Assembly (NCBI GenBank): GCA_029204225.1
Contig: CM055098.1
Location: 24,679,367 to 24,743,366, forward strand
Origin: Diphasiastrum complanatum
Taxonomy: Eukaryota; Streptophyta; Lycopodiopsida; Lycopodiales; Lycopodiaceae
DNA: 64,000 nucleotides
Direction: 5' to 3'
This document shows positions 26,001 to 36,366 of the stretch, one piece after another. A model generated the notes under the pieces. That model was not told the DNA's origin, made no database searches, and saw only the letters and a program-made list of their open reading frames with translations. Within the stretch, counting starts at the first letter, position 1. Each line of letters starts with the position of its first letter. Both the position numbers and the translations under genes were made by a program.

Positions 26001-28699
26001 CATGAAGTTATGAATGGTCCATTGAGCTAAAATTCAAGGTGGTATCCAATTTCTGAAAAAAAAAATAGAATCCAAAAATGTTTGGTAAAGCAACCATCAT
26101 GAATACTCATCATATCACTAGGTAAACCCTCAAGTCTAAAATAACCACTTAGCAGATACATGAGCCAATTTATATGCCTTCACGTCTTCTTATTGGGATA
26201 GATATTGCCATTCTTATCAAGCAATTCACTATTAACTAAATACCATCGTCACACCCATTAATTCTTGGAAACGAACCAGGTAGATCAATGTTAAGCACAA
26301 GTTATTGATTTTCTAGGCACAAGCCATTGTTATCCCATGCTATCTATATGTTAGTTACATAAATAACTTCTTATCCCATCAAAGACGTAGACAAGCAATG
26401 ATTGATTTTCTTATTTTGTACAAACTTTATTAGTTGCAAAATTCAACTAGAACAAATGCACAAAATATATAGTTTGCCTTTCATTATATAGTTAAAAGTC
26501 CTTTGACTAGCATTGCATCTTGTAAATTCTGAGCCTCCTCTAATGCCAAGGAAGCGGACCCTGGGCGCGGACGTGCGTCCGCGCCCGCGTCCGGACGGGG
26601 GCGGACGCGGGCGCCTTAGGGATGCGTCCGGGTCTGAACGCGTCCGGCATTTTTCAATTTTGTTTTTCAAAAAAAAAAAATACAGGCCCTCCCCTCACTG
26701 TCCCACATCCCCAAAACGAAATAAAAACAATTTTCCCCCTACCCCCCCCCCGGAATTAATTATCAAAGGGTGTCTGGCACCCACCTGCCCCCTCCTGTTA
26801 AAAAAAAGGAAAAAGGTGCCTAAAAAAATTTGCAACAAACCTAATCACTGCCCATGCCTCCCATAACTAAGATATTACCAAACAACGATGACTAATGAGC
26901 AGTCCATAAATTATTATGAACCTTCATTGGGAACTAAGCTTCAAAAATGCGACAAAGAAAGATCTGAAAGAGGTTCGGAGTGAAGATGATGGTTTGCATG
27001 GCAAACAGATTATTGATTTAGGGTTTAGGGTGCATCAATGACTGTCTCAAAGAAGTGAATGCTCACCAAAGGATTTGGGAGAGGTGAACGCTCACCAGAA
27101 GAGTGACAAGCTCTCAAAACAGGGAACCACAAGACTTGATATTGTCGGTCTAAAATCCGACCCAACGACTTCGCGTTGACAGTCCACCCACTTTTTACAT
27201 GCATTAACTGTAATGAGGTGGTTGTAGTAACTGCAACAAAAGGTAGTTGTAGATATTTTGTAGGATATCAATCCTAGAATCTTCATCAAAAAACTTCTCA
27301 TTAGAGAAAATATGGGCCCAAAGAGGGCCCTACAAGAAATGCCATGTAGGAGAGAGAGAAATAACTATAAAGTAATTAAAATATCATTTTCTAACTTCTT
27401 TAGGCATTTGCCCGCACTACTTTCCATGTAAATGACTGCACCCAGAACGCTGGCCCAGAACGCTTCTGCGGACTGCTCCGCTGCCCGCGCGCTTCTGTCC
27501 GTTCCTTTTTTTTTTTAATTAAAAAAACGCGTTCTGGGGCCCGGACACGTCTGCGTCCGGGACGCTGGACGCGTCCAGAAAAAAAATTGAAAAAAAAAAA
27601 TATAGGATGCGTTCGACCCCGCGTCCGGGGGTCGGACGCGTCCGGGTCCGGGCGTCGGACGTGGACGCGAAAAGCCCACGTCCGGCCCGGACCCTCATGT
27701 CTGCTCTAATGTATGGACTTGTTTAACGCAGTATTGTATGTTGATGTTCTGTTTATTGTCACCAATCAATGCACCATGAGGTAGGCTATCATACTGCTCT
27801 CAAGTAAACAACGAAAACACACATACTGTAATCCATAAGAACTGGAAATCCGAACCCATCCAGACATTTGTCTTCATTGTTTGCCTTTGAAGATAAACCT
27901 TCTACATCCTTCATGAAAGAAAAATCTCATCAAATGCCTCCCTTTTGAAAAATAATAACAAAAACATTCAGGAGAACGACAAGCGTCTCTCTTTCTATCT
28001 TCCTGCCATATTCTCTTCATATCCCGTTTCCTTTCTCTTAATACCCCGGTTCTGACACTGTTCCTTTTCCGTAATGAAGAATGCCAGAACACAACGTAAA
28101 CCGGGGAGCAAGAATAAAGAGTCCTCGATGTTGTTTGCTATGCTAGATAATGTGCCCTAATCAAAAATCGTAGGATAAGGTTTCAGCCTCCACAGAGTCA
28201 TTTAAGGAAACCTTTCGTAATTCATATGCATACGTGTAATGTCATCTTCAAAAGCTCACGTCTAAGCTCAATGGACATAATATGAGCCAATAAAAAGTTC
28301 AAATTCAACTAAATAGCTCAGTAACTATGGAATTTCCACGAAACACATCTGATGAAGACAATTCCGAAATAGCTGAGACTTCATGACCACATTCATAAGA
28401 AGTATTCTTACGAAGCAATAAACCTACGGTGCAACAATTATTTCATCCAGACAAAATCTGAAAATCTGGAGCAAATCAATGTTCACTCAAATGATAGAGC
28501 ACAATTGAAACTCCTGAGTACATTGAGATGCCGCAGGGACAGAAAGAAAGACAGCAGCAATACCATTTTGCAGGGCTATGTTCGAATTCTCGGTGTCGAC
28601 CGTGTAGAGAATGCCTTCGTAGCGGATCTCGCTCTTAGAAGTCAGGCTGATTACACTTCCTATATAAGGATCTGCACTATTAGATCCGCCATCCCCCAT
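7353..28699 (-). CDS. DCP5: Decapping 5 / LSM14-family protein, 8 exons, 634 aa
   Basis: Exons on the minus strand: 28564-28699, 23122-23222, 22917-22994, 21604-22632, 19951-20016, 8019-8234, 7606-7719 and 7353-7517. All introns are GT-AG, and the joined frame is open for 634 codons. The protein has an N-terminal LSM14 domain (about residues 10-90, with [20 protein letters not shown] and the YEYIIFRG strand), a long Pro/Ser/Gln-rich middle (106-448), an RG-rich patch (about 459-470), the FDF motif (DFDF then [16 protein letters not shown], about 481-500), the FFD box (KDDFFDSL, about 547), the TFG box ([13 protein letters not shown], about 571-583) and a C-terminal RGG tail. This is the full plant DCP5 layout and close to the family's usual length of about 600 residues. 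Relatives bind RNA, recruit the DCP1/DCP2 decapping machinery and repress translation in P-bodies. Introns are 5341, 127, 284, 1587, 11716, 299 and 88 bp. Exon boundaries rest on splice signals and family similarity, without transcript data. Confidence 0.93.
9703..10178 (-). pseudogene. LINE reverse-transcriptase C-terminal fragment
   Basis: The frames at 9933-10178 and 9703-9936 join end to end with a frame change. They contain [10 protein letters not shown], then [16 protein letters not shown] and [18 protein letters not shown], the segment after the catalytic core in plant L1-type LINE ORF2. The N-terminal part of the same ORF2 lies at 15510-16900 on the same strand, beyond the inserted LTR element. 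Several hundred bases of the RT core are missing between them. Confidence 0.7.
10195..10434 (-). repeat. Copia LTR part, minus orientation
   Basis: The reverse complement of this stretch matches the 3' half of the plus-orientation LTR at 14594-14901: shared words include gctttaggctcttagctttt, aatatgctagagcattgctc and tatgcttggttttgtgtgag, and both end in tctgaca. No primer-binding site follows its end at 10195. The MITE at 10443 is inserted in it, and the LTR probably continues to about 10.9 kb. Confidence 0.7.
10443..10803. mobile_element. hAT-like MITE, 361 bp, 8-bp target duplication
   Basis: It has the same catagttgcac / gtgcaactatg termini as the copy at 5292-5585. The flanking 8 bp are gtaaagac at 10435-10442 and 10804-10811. 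The arms carry repeats of aaacgcgtttctgag-like words that are nearly self-complementary and largely lost or CpG-decayed in the 5292 copy. It is inserted in the inverted LTR. Confidence 0.88.
10920..11060 (+). repeat. Leader array of TGGACAGGTC words
   Basis: Words such as ctggacaggtc and ggacaggctgtttctgg recur about ten times with variable spacing just upstream of the Copia gag start (atggcagg at 11126). The array is in the untranslated leader. Confidence 0.7.
11126..12043 (+). pseudogene. Copia gag with zinc knuckle, frameshifted
   Basis: The probable original start is atggca at 11126 ([16 protein letters not shown]), followed by a stop. The frame at 11172-11576 has the gag helices ([29 protein letters not shown]), and the frame shifts near 11530 into 11462-12043. 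There [16 protein letters not shown] and a Lys-rich stretch precede [14 protein letters not shown] (CX2CX4HX4C). It is inactive because of at least one stop and one frameshift. Confidence 0.8.
12127..13596 (+). pseudogene. Copia pre-integrase and integrase, catalytic Asp lost
   Basis: The frame has 489 open codons and opens with the protease-to-integrase strand [18 protein letters not shown]. The GAG-pre-integrase domain with its zinc-binding Cys pair ([10 protein letters not shown]) follows, then the integrase core. The motifs LRSDKGGEY (second catalytic Asp) and NGVAERKN (catalytic Glu) are present. The first catalytic Asp, normally in HTDLCGPM, is Tyr here (HTYLCGPM, near 12590). The frame ends in the C-terminal region with the RRSARLEK-type boundary before the missing reverse transcriptase. 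It is long and open but predicted inactive. Confidence 0.85.
13722..14503. mobile_element. hAT-like element, 782 bp, in Copia RNase H
   Basis: The termini are caatgttt and aacattg, flanked by 8-bp atctttac (13714-13721) and gtctttac (14504-14511), with one mismatch. Removing the insert restores the RNase H sequence ADIFT-KGLAKE. Both arms have self-complementary words (ttcgaaccg, gaatcgcgattc). The centre is made of (CA)n and (CT)n tracts, and no transposase frame is seen. Confidence 0.85.
13969..14275. repeat. Compound (CA)n and (CT)n microsatellites
   Basis: Several (CA)n runs with tgtcaaac interruptions (13969-14122) are followed by long (CT)n runs (about 14133-14179 and 14204-14240, then shorter ones). 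They lie inside the hAT-like element. Ser-Leu or Thr-His open frames here are artefacts of the repeat. Confidence 0.95.
14594..14901 (+). repeat. Copia LTR, 308 bp, complete
   Basis: It begins tgttaggg directly after the purine tract aagggggag and ends tctgaca, giving TG...CA ends. It is preceded by the RNase H tail of the Copia element, so it serves as that element's 3' LTR. It is also followed at once by a primer-binding site. Confidence 0.85.
14902..14913 (+). other. Primer-binding site (initiator-Met tRNA type)
   Basis: tggtatcaaagc directly follows the CA end of the LTR, differing by one base from the common plant Copia site tggtatcagagc. Its presence after a 3' LTR means the LTR is also the 5' LTR of a second, truncated internal region. 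Confidence 0.8.
15085..15490 (+). repeat. Leader array of CTGAGGGCGGCAG / GCAGGT words
   Basis: About twenty irregular copies of ctgaggcggcag, ctgagggcggcag and gcaggt-type words follow the primer-binding site at 14902 by about 180 bases. This is the place of the leader in the truncated second element. The array stops at the LINE sequence near 15500. Confidence 0.65.
15510..15749 (-). pseudogene. LINE reverse-transcriptase N-terminal fragment
   Basis: The minus frame contains [22 protein letters not shown] followed by the [25 protein letters not shown] block, the entry segment of the L1-type RT domain (usual form: P-IYKSGD...NYR-I). It breaks off exactly where the Copia leader array begins. 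The matching C-terminal piece is at 9703-10178. Confidence 0.8.
15881..16900 (-). pseudogene. LINE endonuclease domain fragment
   Basis: The minus frame at 16188-16562 has [40 protein letters not shown] and then a run matching the SDHCPL-type end of AP-endonuclease-like domains in plant LINEs. The preceding N-terminal part is in other frames up to about 16900, so the domain is frameshifted. It lies upstream of the RT fragment on the same strand, as expected for ORF2. Confidence 0.65.
16959..17013. repeat. (GA)n microsatellite
   Basis: An uninterrupted gagaga tract of about 55 bases within the LINE-derived region. Confidence 0.97.
17609..17995 (-). pseudogene. Possible LINE ORF1-like fragment
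   Basis: On the minus strand, [19 protein letters not shown] leads into a frame of about 100 charged residues (17609-17920). The WASLF phrase resembles the start of plant LINE ORF1 proteins, and the position upstream of the endonuclease fragment on the same strand fits. I cannot confirm the family from sequence alone. Confidence 0.3.
18090..18345. repeat. CAGCAGGCAG-type word array
   Basis: Irregular repeats of gcaggca, cagcaggc and gacaggt-like words cover the Gln-rich open frame starting at 18207. They resemble the leader arrays at 10920-11060 and 15085-15490. I see no protein domain. Confidence 0.4.
19353..19549. mobile_element. Short hAT-like element, 197 bp
   Basis: It is flanked by identical 8-bp ccacaaag (19345-19352 and 19550-19557). 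The ends are catggttgcccg and ggtctctag, so the terminal inverted repeat is imperfect. The arms have self-complementary words (ccgttccggaacgg, gtacgttcc, ggaacgtac), as in the other hAT-like elements here. It lies in DCP5 intron 5. Confidence 0.65.
20219..20300. repeat. 41-42-bp tandem repeat, two copies
   Basis: gcagccgattgtacatatga and the following 20 bases are repeated at 20219-20260 and 20261-20300 with one base change. Located in DCP5 intron 4. Confidence 0.9.
22031..22240 (-). repeat. Perfect 105-bp tandem duplication in DCP5 exon 4
   Basis: Positions 22031-22135 and 22136-22240 are identical as read. The unit is 35 codons, in frame, and encodes the block starting [17 protein letters not shown] in the low-complexity middle of DCP5. 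Identity of the copies implies a recent duplication or ongoing homogenisation. It lengthens the disordered linker without touching the conserved motifs. Confidence 0.93.
24512..24700. repeat. Diverged tandem repeat, about 100-bp unit
   Basis: Two imperfect copies share gcttagtagcttgtttcatg-like, acatagttctcagt and aagtcaatcaag words. Located in DCP5 intron 1. Confidence 0.7.
26546..27703. mobile_element. GC-rich hAT-like element, 1158 bp
   Basis: The flanking 8 bp are identical: ctctaatg at 26538-26545 and 27704-27711. The ends are GC-rich and partly inverted: ggaccctgggcgcggacg near the left end against ggtccgggccggacg on the complement of the right end. The right end reads cagacatg on the complement, a hAT-like terminus. 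Both arms (26552-26650 and 27450-27695) are dense in gcgtccgg/ccggacgc words. The 800-bp centre is AT-rich with no transposase frame. Located in DCP5 intron 1. Confidence 0.7.
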
Positions 28700-29049
28700 C
28701 CTTGATCGCTATCTCCTTGCACAACTGCTAATCCTTCAACTTCCTATAGCGCCTGCGTATCAACCCCTAAAACGAACTCCAAGACGCTCGCTCCCTCCTC
28801 TTTTGCAAAGCTGCTAAGCCTCAAATCCTTAGCTATATAGCATATTTATGGGCCATCCATCCATCCATAGCCTTCCCTTTGGTAAGGGCTCTCACTTTTG
28901 TATATGGCCCATTTCATCCATGTACAACCCTTTATGAGGGCTTCCTTAGCTATATAGCATATTTATGGGCCATCCATCCATCCATAGCCTTCCCTTTGGT
29001 AAGGGCTCTCACTTTTGAATATGGCCCATTTCATCCATGTACAACCCTT
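28700..29049 (-). promoter_or_regulatory. DCP5 promoter with duplicated TATA/GGCCCA module
   Basis: Positions 28827-28932 and 28944-29049 are direct copies of 106 bp (period 117), with one mismatch noticed. On the minus strand each copy carries atgggccat, then ggcccataaatatg and gctatatagc. GGCCCA/TGGGCC motifs are known site II elements of plant housekeeping promoters, and ATAAATA is a plausible TATA box. The proximal copy would place transcription start about 110-120 bases before the ATG at 28699. The start site itself is inferred. Confidence 0.55.
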
Positions 29050-30160
29050 CATTAGCCCATGGGGCCCTCAAAAGGAGAGAATTTTGAACCCCTTGAGCAT
29101 TGTATAGGTTAGTGCCAAGGTTAATCTCTATCCTCCAACTCACCCCTTGGTGCTTACACATCATGGCCTTCAGCTTTGTCCCACTTACACCACCAATGGG
29201 ATGAGAGCCAAGAGATAATTTTCGTCTTTCATCTATTGAAACTCGCCACGTGACATCTAATAGTGGCATTTAAGCTATGATTGGCATGTTGGGTCAAGGG
29301 GGTTGGTTGGTCCAAGTGTGGAGCCCAAGGAGTCCCTAAGAATGGGGAGTTTGGATTATGGTTTTGTTATCCCTTCCTTGGTACACAATGATCGTTGTGT
29401 TGAGCTTTTTCCGATAATCTATCGTGCACTTTGGAATAAAAAAGGTTTGATTTATATAAAGTTAACAAAGATAAAATGTGCATGAGACTCATGGCCAACC
29501 TTCAATTCGCATAGATCTATAAAGTGGATGATTTATCCCAAAAGCAAAGCTAGGTAATAGGCTTGTGTATTGGTTCATGTGTGACAAAATGATGGGATGG
29601 AGGGTGATTCATGTGGATGTGCTATTAAGTTCAGGAACTAGATGCAACTTCCATGCAAGAAACCCAATGTTGTAAATATGAGACTTGAATCACACTTGTT
29701 ATAAACAAGACAACAAGCTTGTAATGAGCTTCCACTAAGAACTTTAGAATGATCAATAGATTCTTAGATTCTGACAATGTTCCATTTCATTGAATAGTGA
29801 AGAGCATCATTATCCACTCCAAATATAGTTGCCATCAAGAGGGAATGAACAAGTTGGACGACACTCTATTAGTTTAAGTCTTGACCACAGGCCTCAAGTT
29901 AGTTGGTAGCTTTGTGGTCTAGAACAAACCAGGCCACGGGCCTAGCAAGCTCACAACTTAGTCATTTAAATAGAGTAGAGAATAACCTATGCTATGAGCA
30001 AGCAAGCTATAAAATGTAGAAGAAATCCAACTTTTGTTTCTTAGATAGACTATATTAAGATTGGCAACAAGAGGTAGCCACATATGGGGCTTATTCTCAT
30101 TAAATAAGGCCTATCTCCTTCGTATTTTCAAGACTTCTTTTGTCATTTGCAAAATAGAAG

Positions 30161-30253
<93 letters not shown>

Positions 30254-33200
30254 TCTACATGTACCTTCCTCTTTTAGATCATCTTCCATTTATTGATATG
30301 ATGTTTTGAATTTTTTAATATGATAATGTAAAATAAAGATGCTTTGAGTTCATTTGTTTTGGTTCATGTCAACTTCTAGTAGCTTATAATATATTATATT
30401 TGCCTTCAATTGTAAAGAGCATGTTTTAGTACATAGTTTCTAGATTCTTCCTTGTTCCATGAGATTAATGTCATGTGAACTTGCCAAATTGAAGTTTTCA
30501 TTCTACAATTAGATTTGTGCAAGTTTCAAAAGTTTCTTGAATATTGGCTTTTGGAAAATAGTAGGAGAGGCATGTTATTAAATTCACAAAAAAGAAAGAG
30601 AATTCGTATGAAGGCCATGTAATTAGGAACCAAGATACAATCTAACTAATCGACACAAAGAAGGAATATAAGACAAAGTAAGAATAAATTCAATGCTTGA
30701 TTATTGTTCCTATGATTTTTTATCTTGACAATTGTTCCTCACGAATGATGGTTTCTAAACATGAACTAATACACTTCTTCTATGTTAGTGCAATCAACAC
30801 AATTTCACCGAAGCTTAGAAAACACCATGCTCTAGATAGTTTCTATGTAATACAACAAACTAAAAGCGAGTAACTATCCATAACAAAACAAAACATTGAG
30901 GGGATGAGTCGAGTATAAAAGAAATCAAAGTACTTTATGATGTGGCCTCAAACCATGCAAGTTATCTACCTAAGCAGGCTCAACCATCAAGGTGGTGGAC
31001 ATTCCCCCTTGGTCTTATGGTGCAAGCTTGTAATTTCAAGTGTTGACAATCAATTACTTGCCCAAGGCTAATAACTAGATTATACGAAAACAAAAATAAA
31101 AAAATGCATTTATGACATGCAAATAAGGAATAACAAAAGACATTTTGGACAAGTTTCAAAGTAACGTTTATATTTGAAGTTCACCAACCTCACACCTCCT
31201 TTCACCAAATTTTAAAATCCAATGCATTATACCCCTTGTGTGCCTCAAGTATTCACAACATGTCCAAGACTATACTTACATGCAATTTACAATTTGAATT
31301 TCAACCAAAAGTAGACTACCTGATTTACCCTAAACCTTGCTCATATAGATTGTGTGAAAAATGTGAGAAAGATGAACTCCAACTTCTATAACCTAAATGA
31401 TTACACTCAACATAAAGAGAATTGAGAATGTTGAATAAGAGCATTCACAAAAGACAATACAAACAACAACAAAAAGCCTCAATTGGATATGAAACATGCA
31501 AAGCAATGGACTAGAACCTCAAATGTACATATTTGGCCATGGAGACCATAGATCATCTCAACACATTGAATGGAAACGCTTCAACTAGCTAGCTATGGCA
31601 GCTAGACATTTTGCCAATGTCTTCACTACACAACCAATGAGCTTCAATAAGCTTCAATCTTCCTCAATAGAAAATATGTACAACTGATCCCCATATAGAG
31701 TAGTAAGGACTTGGATGTTTCCCTAAAAGAGTAAATGATCAATCCATACATTTAATTGACTTAATCAATGAGGGCCCTTGATTATGTGTGAAGTAGAAAC
31801 AATTTTGACTAGTTTCAAGGGTCTAGCTTTCACTATTAATTTTTACCAATGAAAGACAATGTGCATTGATTACTTTTTCTCCCTATACTTTAAAATTAAT
31901 CTAAATAATGTGGAAAATAGAGCTCCTTGAAACTTGGGCCTCAAATACTTAATTTGATAGTTACCACTATTGTCACACTCCCTCTTAAATACAAATTGCT
32001 ATTTGAATATATTAGACTTCCTCTTGTTCTTTAGAATAAGGTCCTTGTTGAGAATATACCTTTTCTCTTTAATCCTATATAATAATACAAAATAAAAAAG
32101 ACATCATAATTGATAAAGAGAGTAGTTTCCATATTGGATATCTCACTATCACTTACACCAATTTTACACAATGAGATGAAAATGCAACATGGAAGAGAGC
32201 ATGCAATATTAGTATGTGAGCTACTTGTTATCAAGTTAATCTAGTCCAAGCCTATGTGCTAAGACTAGGGATCTATATTTTGTTGTAATAGTCAAAGTCA
32301 AAGCTTGAATCTAGTCAATAATATATGTGCATGAGAAAGTGAACCCCATTATCGATTTAGCATTGGTTATATGCAGATGATATATTTGAGTCATAGATCT
32401 TGTTCCATTATTAACTCGTGTTTCATCTATTGGTGTGGATTTAGAATAAAATATCGGGCCGTAGTGGAAATGAAGGCCTTTATCCCATCACCAACAAAAG
32501 AAGAACACGATGAGAAATGCGATAATAGGATCTTCGATAACTTACAGAACAAAATGATAGAGCAGTTCTGATATGTGATATTAATGAGTATCATCACAAG
32601 TGTCGTAAACAATTGTAAAGAGAGATTGTGAAACAATTAGGCGTTTGAGACAACCATGCAATACTCTGATATAGATATTCAGAACATAAAGAAATGTGAA
32701 ACAATCAGGCGTCTATGACAACCATACATTTGTTCATTTATGGAGTAATTGATAGTAGAGGAGAAAGAGTGAGAGGCATTCAAGCATTTAACATGAATAT
32801 AACTAATAGGAAAAATAGCAAATCTGTATAATGAGTGTTGTAGTAACAACGATCAGATCACAAAACAATAGTGTTGAGCCAGTGATCCTACTTATAGAAT
32901 CAAATGATTACTATCCTTCAAAATATTCTTTCTCTCTCTATTTATTCTCTAACTCTGAGGAGTCAGATATTGTGAAGACCAATTTTGGTCATTTTATCTC
33001 TATTGTGGACACTGATCACCACCTTTTTTGTCTCTACTTGTTCAGTTCATTATGTAGTTGTTGGATCATCATGTATTAGTTTGATTTTTACAATTACAAG
33101 ATCATTTAACTTGATCCATAGATCGATTATTACAACGGAGCGTGAAGACGTAAATAGGTGCAAAAATCTCTTTCGTACGCAAGCAGGAGCATGATATTGT

Positions 33201-35350
33201 GGTGTCCTCGCAACTGCATGTTGACTGCAATCGTTGACTTGCGATGTGCATCGGTCAGTCTTCTTCGTAAGCTACAGTTCATTCACTTCGCTTGTTGACC
33301 GCAAGTGATAAGTTGTGGTATCTTTTGGTCCTCTTGCAATTTCGCATTGGACCACAGGCTAGACACTTGTGGTGCCTTGGTGGTTCCTTGCGGTGTCTTG
33401 TCTGTTGAAGTTTTGCGTGTAAAACTGCAGACTATGGCAAAAATAGCTCATTTCTGCAGACTGCCTTGAGAGAGTGATTTCCTTGGGTGAAGTGGAGAGC
33501 AGTTAGGATGCGTAGGAGTAAGATTAACTCCAACATCATCATTTTTTAGTGTATGTTTTAGGTGGGGGGAGGCGTGGAGGTAGCAGTCACAAAGGTAGAT
33601 GTGAGCATGCTTCTTGCAAACTGAAATTGCAACTAACAAAGTGAATCATGGCCTCCTTTATAAAGCTTGACCCTAGGTCTAAAATTAACTTAATGGTAGC
33701 ATTTCAAAAATAAATTTTTGTGAATTTAATAAAGGTTTATCATGCAAAATTGCAATGGCATACTATGACAAGCTAATAATGTTTATTTGTTTGTAGGCTG
33801 AACGAGGGGGGCTATTCTAAGAACAAAAGCTTAAATATCATCTTTACAACGCTAAAAGAATCTATCAGTGTGGAAAGGATAGTTTTATGGAGAACTTGAC
33901 ATTCTAGGAGCAAAAAGCCTAGATGCATAAAATTTTGGTAGAAAACCATGGTATCCACTTACACGTGTTATGCTTTGGAGGATGGTTTATGGGGTATGTC
34001 TATATCAAGATCTTGTTTGTTTGATTCTAGAGTTTCTAGAATGTATTGAATGGTTTCATTACAAGTTTGTATGACATTGATATGATTTAATTCCATTTTT
34101 TGTCACCATTGTACAAAAAGAATTGTCATCATCTTTGTTAAAAGGAGAGAGGTGGAAAAGAGAAAACAATTATCTGAGATATATCAAAGATGTATGAGAT
34201 GAAAATGCAAAAGTTTAACTACTTATTTGTATCAGTTCATGCTACAGATTTTCTTGCTCAAGATTGTAGATTGTGCGTACTAATTAATTATTGCATTGAT
34301 CCATGCCCTATCAATTGGGAATCCTAGTTCGCAAAAAAAAAAAAAAGTTATTGTTGGGCAATGTCATTTGAATCTAAATGATCCATTGTGACTATAAAAA
34401 CTTCAAATCAAATATCCATCGTGGCATTGTCTGAGAAGAACAAATTTGTGTTCTTAAAGGTGCTGGTGGTGATGACAAGATAAGATAAAGTTGGGGGGGA
34501 TGCCTAGGGGAGATAAACCTTTCATACATTGGATTGCAAAGGAGGTTTGGATGTCATAGTTGCTTGATTTTGTTAGTGCATTGTTGGAGGGTATATTGGA
34601 TAGACACTTTGGTGACCAAATTGTGTTGCTTGATGAGCCATCTATGCATAATTATTTTGAGAAAATTAGGTTGGTTTATAGAAGCCACCTATTTGAGAGA
34701 GTGGCCAAGGACATGGTGGTAGCATTAACTAGTAAAGCCTTACAAATTGATATGGATAAAGCTTCTAGGAGACTAATTTTCATGTACAGCTAAGCTTTTC
34801 TTTATATGTGTTTGATGTGATTCTCACTTGTGATTTAATTCATTATCATTATTGTAGTGTGTGGATGTCGTTTTAATTGCATGTTTGTAGGTATTTGAAG
34901 TATTTATCGACCAATGGCCTCTTGAAGTCTTTGCATCCTATACCAAAGGCTTGGTTGTCTTTGGACGGTAGTGCTAGCATGTATTCAAAGTGCATGCTTG
35001 AAGACAAAGTGAAATTGAGTGGTTTGGGAGAGAAAAAAATTGCCCATAGTGGCTAAATATACTGGTTGGATGAGAGAAAAAAAAAATTAAGTAGAAAAAC
35101 AAGAATAATACACTCGTTCAGGAAAACTCTTCTTGTGATGATAATAGCAAAGAAGATAACATGAAAATGACAAGTTGGTGAACCAAGAAACATGTTGGAG
35201 AATGTACCTCAAAAAACATGAAAATGACAAGTTGGAGAATGTACCTCGGGAAACATGAATGTTGTGCCTTGATTCACAATATCCCAATACTATGTCGTGT
35301 TAACACTTGGTAGGGTTGAGAGATATACTATATAATTGACAATCTGTTAG
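29050..35350. other. Intergenic, AT-rich, no recognised gene
   Basis: I see no coding domain and no RNA gene. Contents noted: the (CT)n tract at 30163-30251, a small imperfect repeat around 32628-32725 (gaaacaattaggcg / gaaacaatcaggcg), a word array at 33190-33420 (ttgcgg, cttgtgg, gaccgcaag words), an unrecognised 77-codon frame at 34560-34793, and a repeat of atgaaaatgacaagttgg at about 35160-35250. Confidence 0.5.
30163..30251. repeat. (CT)n microsatellite, about 88 bp
   Basis: Uninterrupted tctctc tract. The Ser-Leu open frame across it is an artefact. Confidence 0.98.
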
Positions 35351-35900
35351 TTTTAGAGAATACGCATAAGTCATCCAAAAAGATCTTGAGAAACTTATAA
35401 AGGAAGTCCTTGAAGACATAGTTCATTACTCTTTGGAAGGTACTATAGCCAGGTGCATTTCACAATTCGAATGACACTACTTTATCAACATAGGTACCCC
35501 ATTTTGTGGCAAAGGCCATTCTAAATTTATCTTTGGTGGGAATCTATGTGTGGTTATAGTTACTAAATGCATCTAGAAAACTATAAGCTTCGAGACCAAC
35601 AACTCACTCAAGTGCTGATTTGATGAAGAGTAGCAAAAAGTGGTCCTTGTGGGACACCACATTGAGTTTCTTGAAATCCACATAGATCCCGAGTTTTTAG
35701 TTTTCGTAGGTACTATCACAAACAATGATACCCAATAAGTGTGTTCGATTTTGTATATGAACTTAGCCTCAAGCAACTTTTGTAACTCGTCTTCGGTCAA
35801 CTGAGCATAATGTAGACTGGATTGATAGGGCCTATTGGCTACTAGTTTTGCATTTGTTACCAACAAGATTGTGTGCATCGATATCTCGAATGATATGCCA
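35350..35900 (-). pseudogene. Gypsy (Ty3-type) reverse-transcriptase fragment
   Basis: The minus frame has AQLTEDELQKLLEAKFIYKIEHTYWVS, matching the Ty3 segment before the RT core. With several stops and frame changes there follow FRMAFATKWGTY, then STFQRVMNYVFKDFL and FLDDLCVFS, the last corresponding to the catalytic Y-LDD-LVFS motif. This is the only Gypsy sequence I recognise in the window, and it is heavily degraded. Confidence 0.8.
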
Positions 35901-36366
35901 TTTAGCTCGCTATAGTTCCAAGCAAGGACATCTCAGTACTTGAGTAAGATTGCTTTAGATCCTCTAATTCTTGTCTCTCCACATTATCACCTATCATTAC
36001 TATCTTTACCTCCTTGTTCGGATATGCTAGGTCCATCAAACATTGGAGACTAGCAGAAAGAAGGTTCATAATTGATTATTCATTGTGGCCTAGGTAACAT
36101 CACATCTACCTCTTCCATGCTATAATCGTTGAAGTAGGATGGTACATCATATACTTGCCTAACCTCCTCATTGTCATCTCATTTGCTATCCAATTGTGCC
36201 TTGACCTCTAGACAACACAGTCATATGGTAAGATTTTTCTATTATCTCCCTTTTCACCTTCCAATTTCTTTTTGGCTCGATCCTTGCCTTTGGATCAAGA
36301 GTGATTTGGAGGATATAATCGATGGAACATAAATTCTTAAAAAAAATTGATTCCTTTTGGATTTTG

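Noticed and set aside
26513-26866. Arg/Pro/Gly-rich frames over the GC-rich block
   Set aside because: Composition reflects the CCGGACGC-type arm of the hAT-like element.
30061-30309. Ser-Leu repeat protein
   Set aside because: Translation of an 88-bp (CT)n tract.
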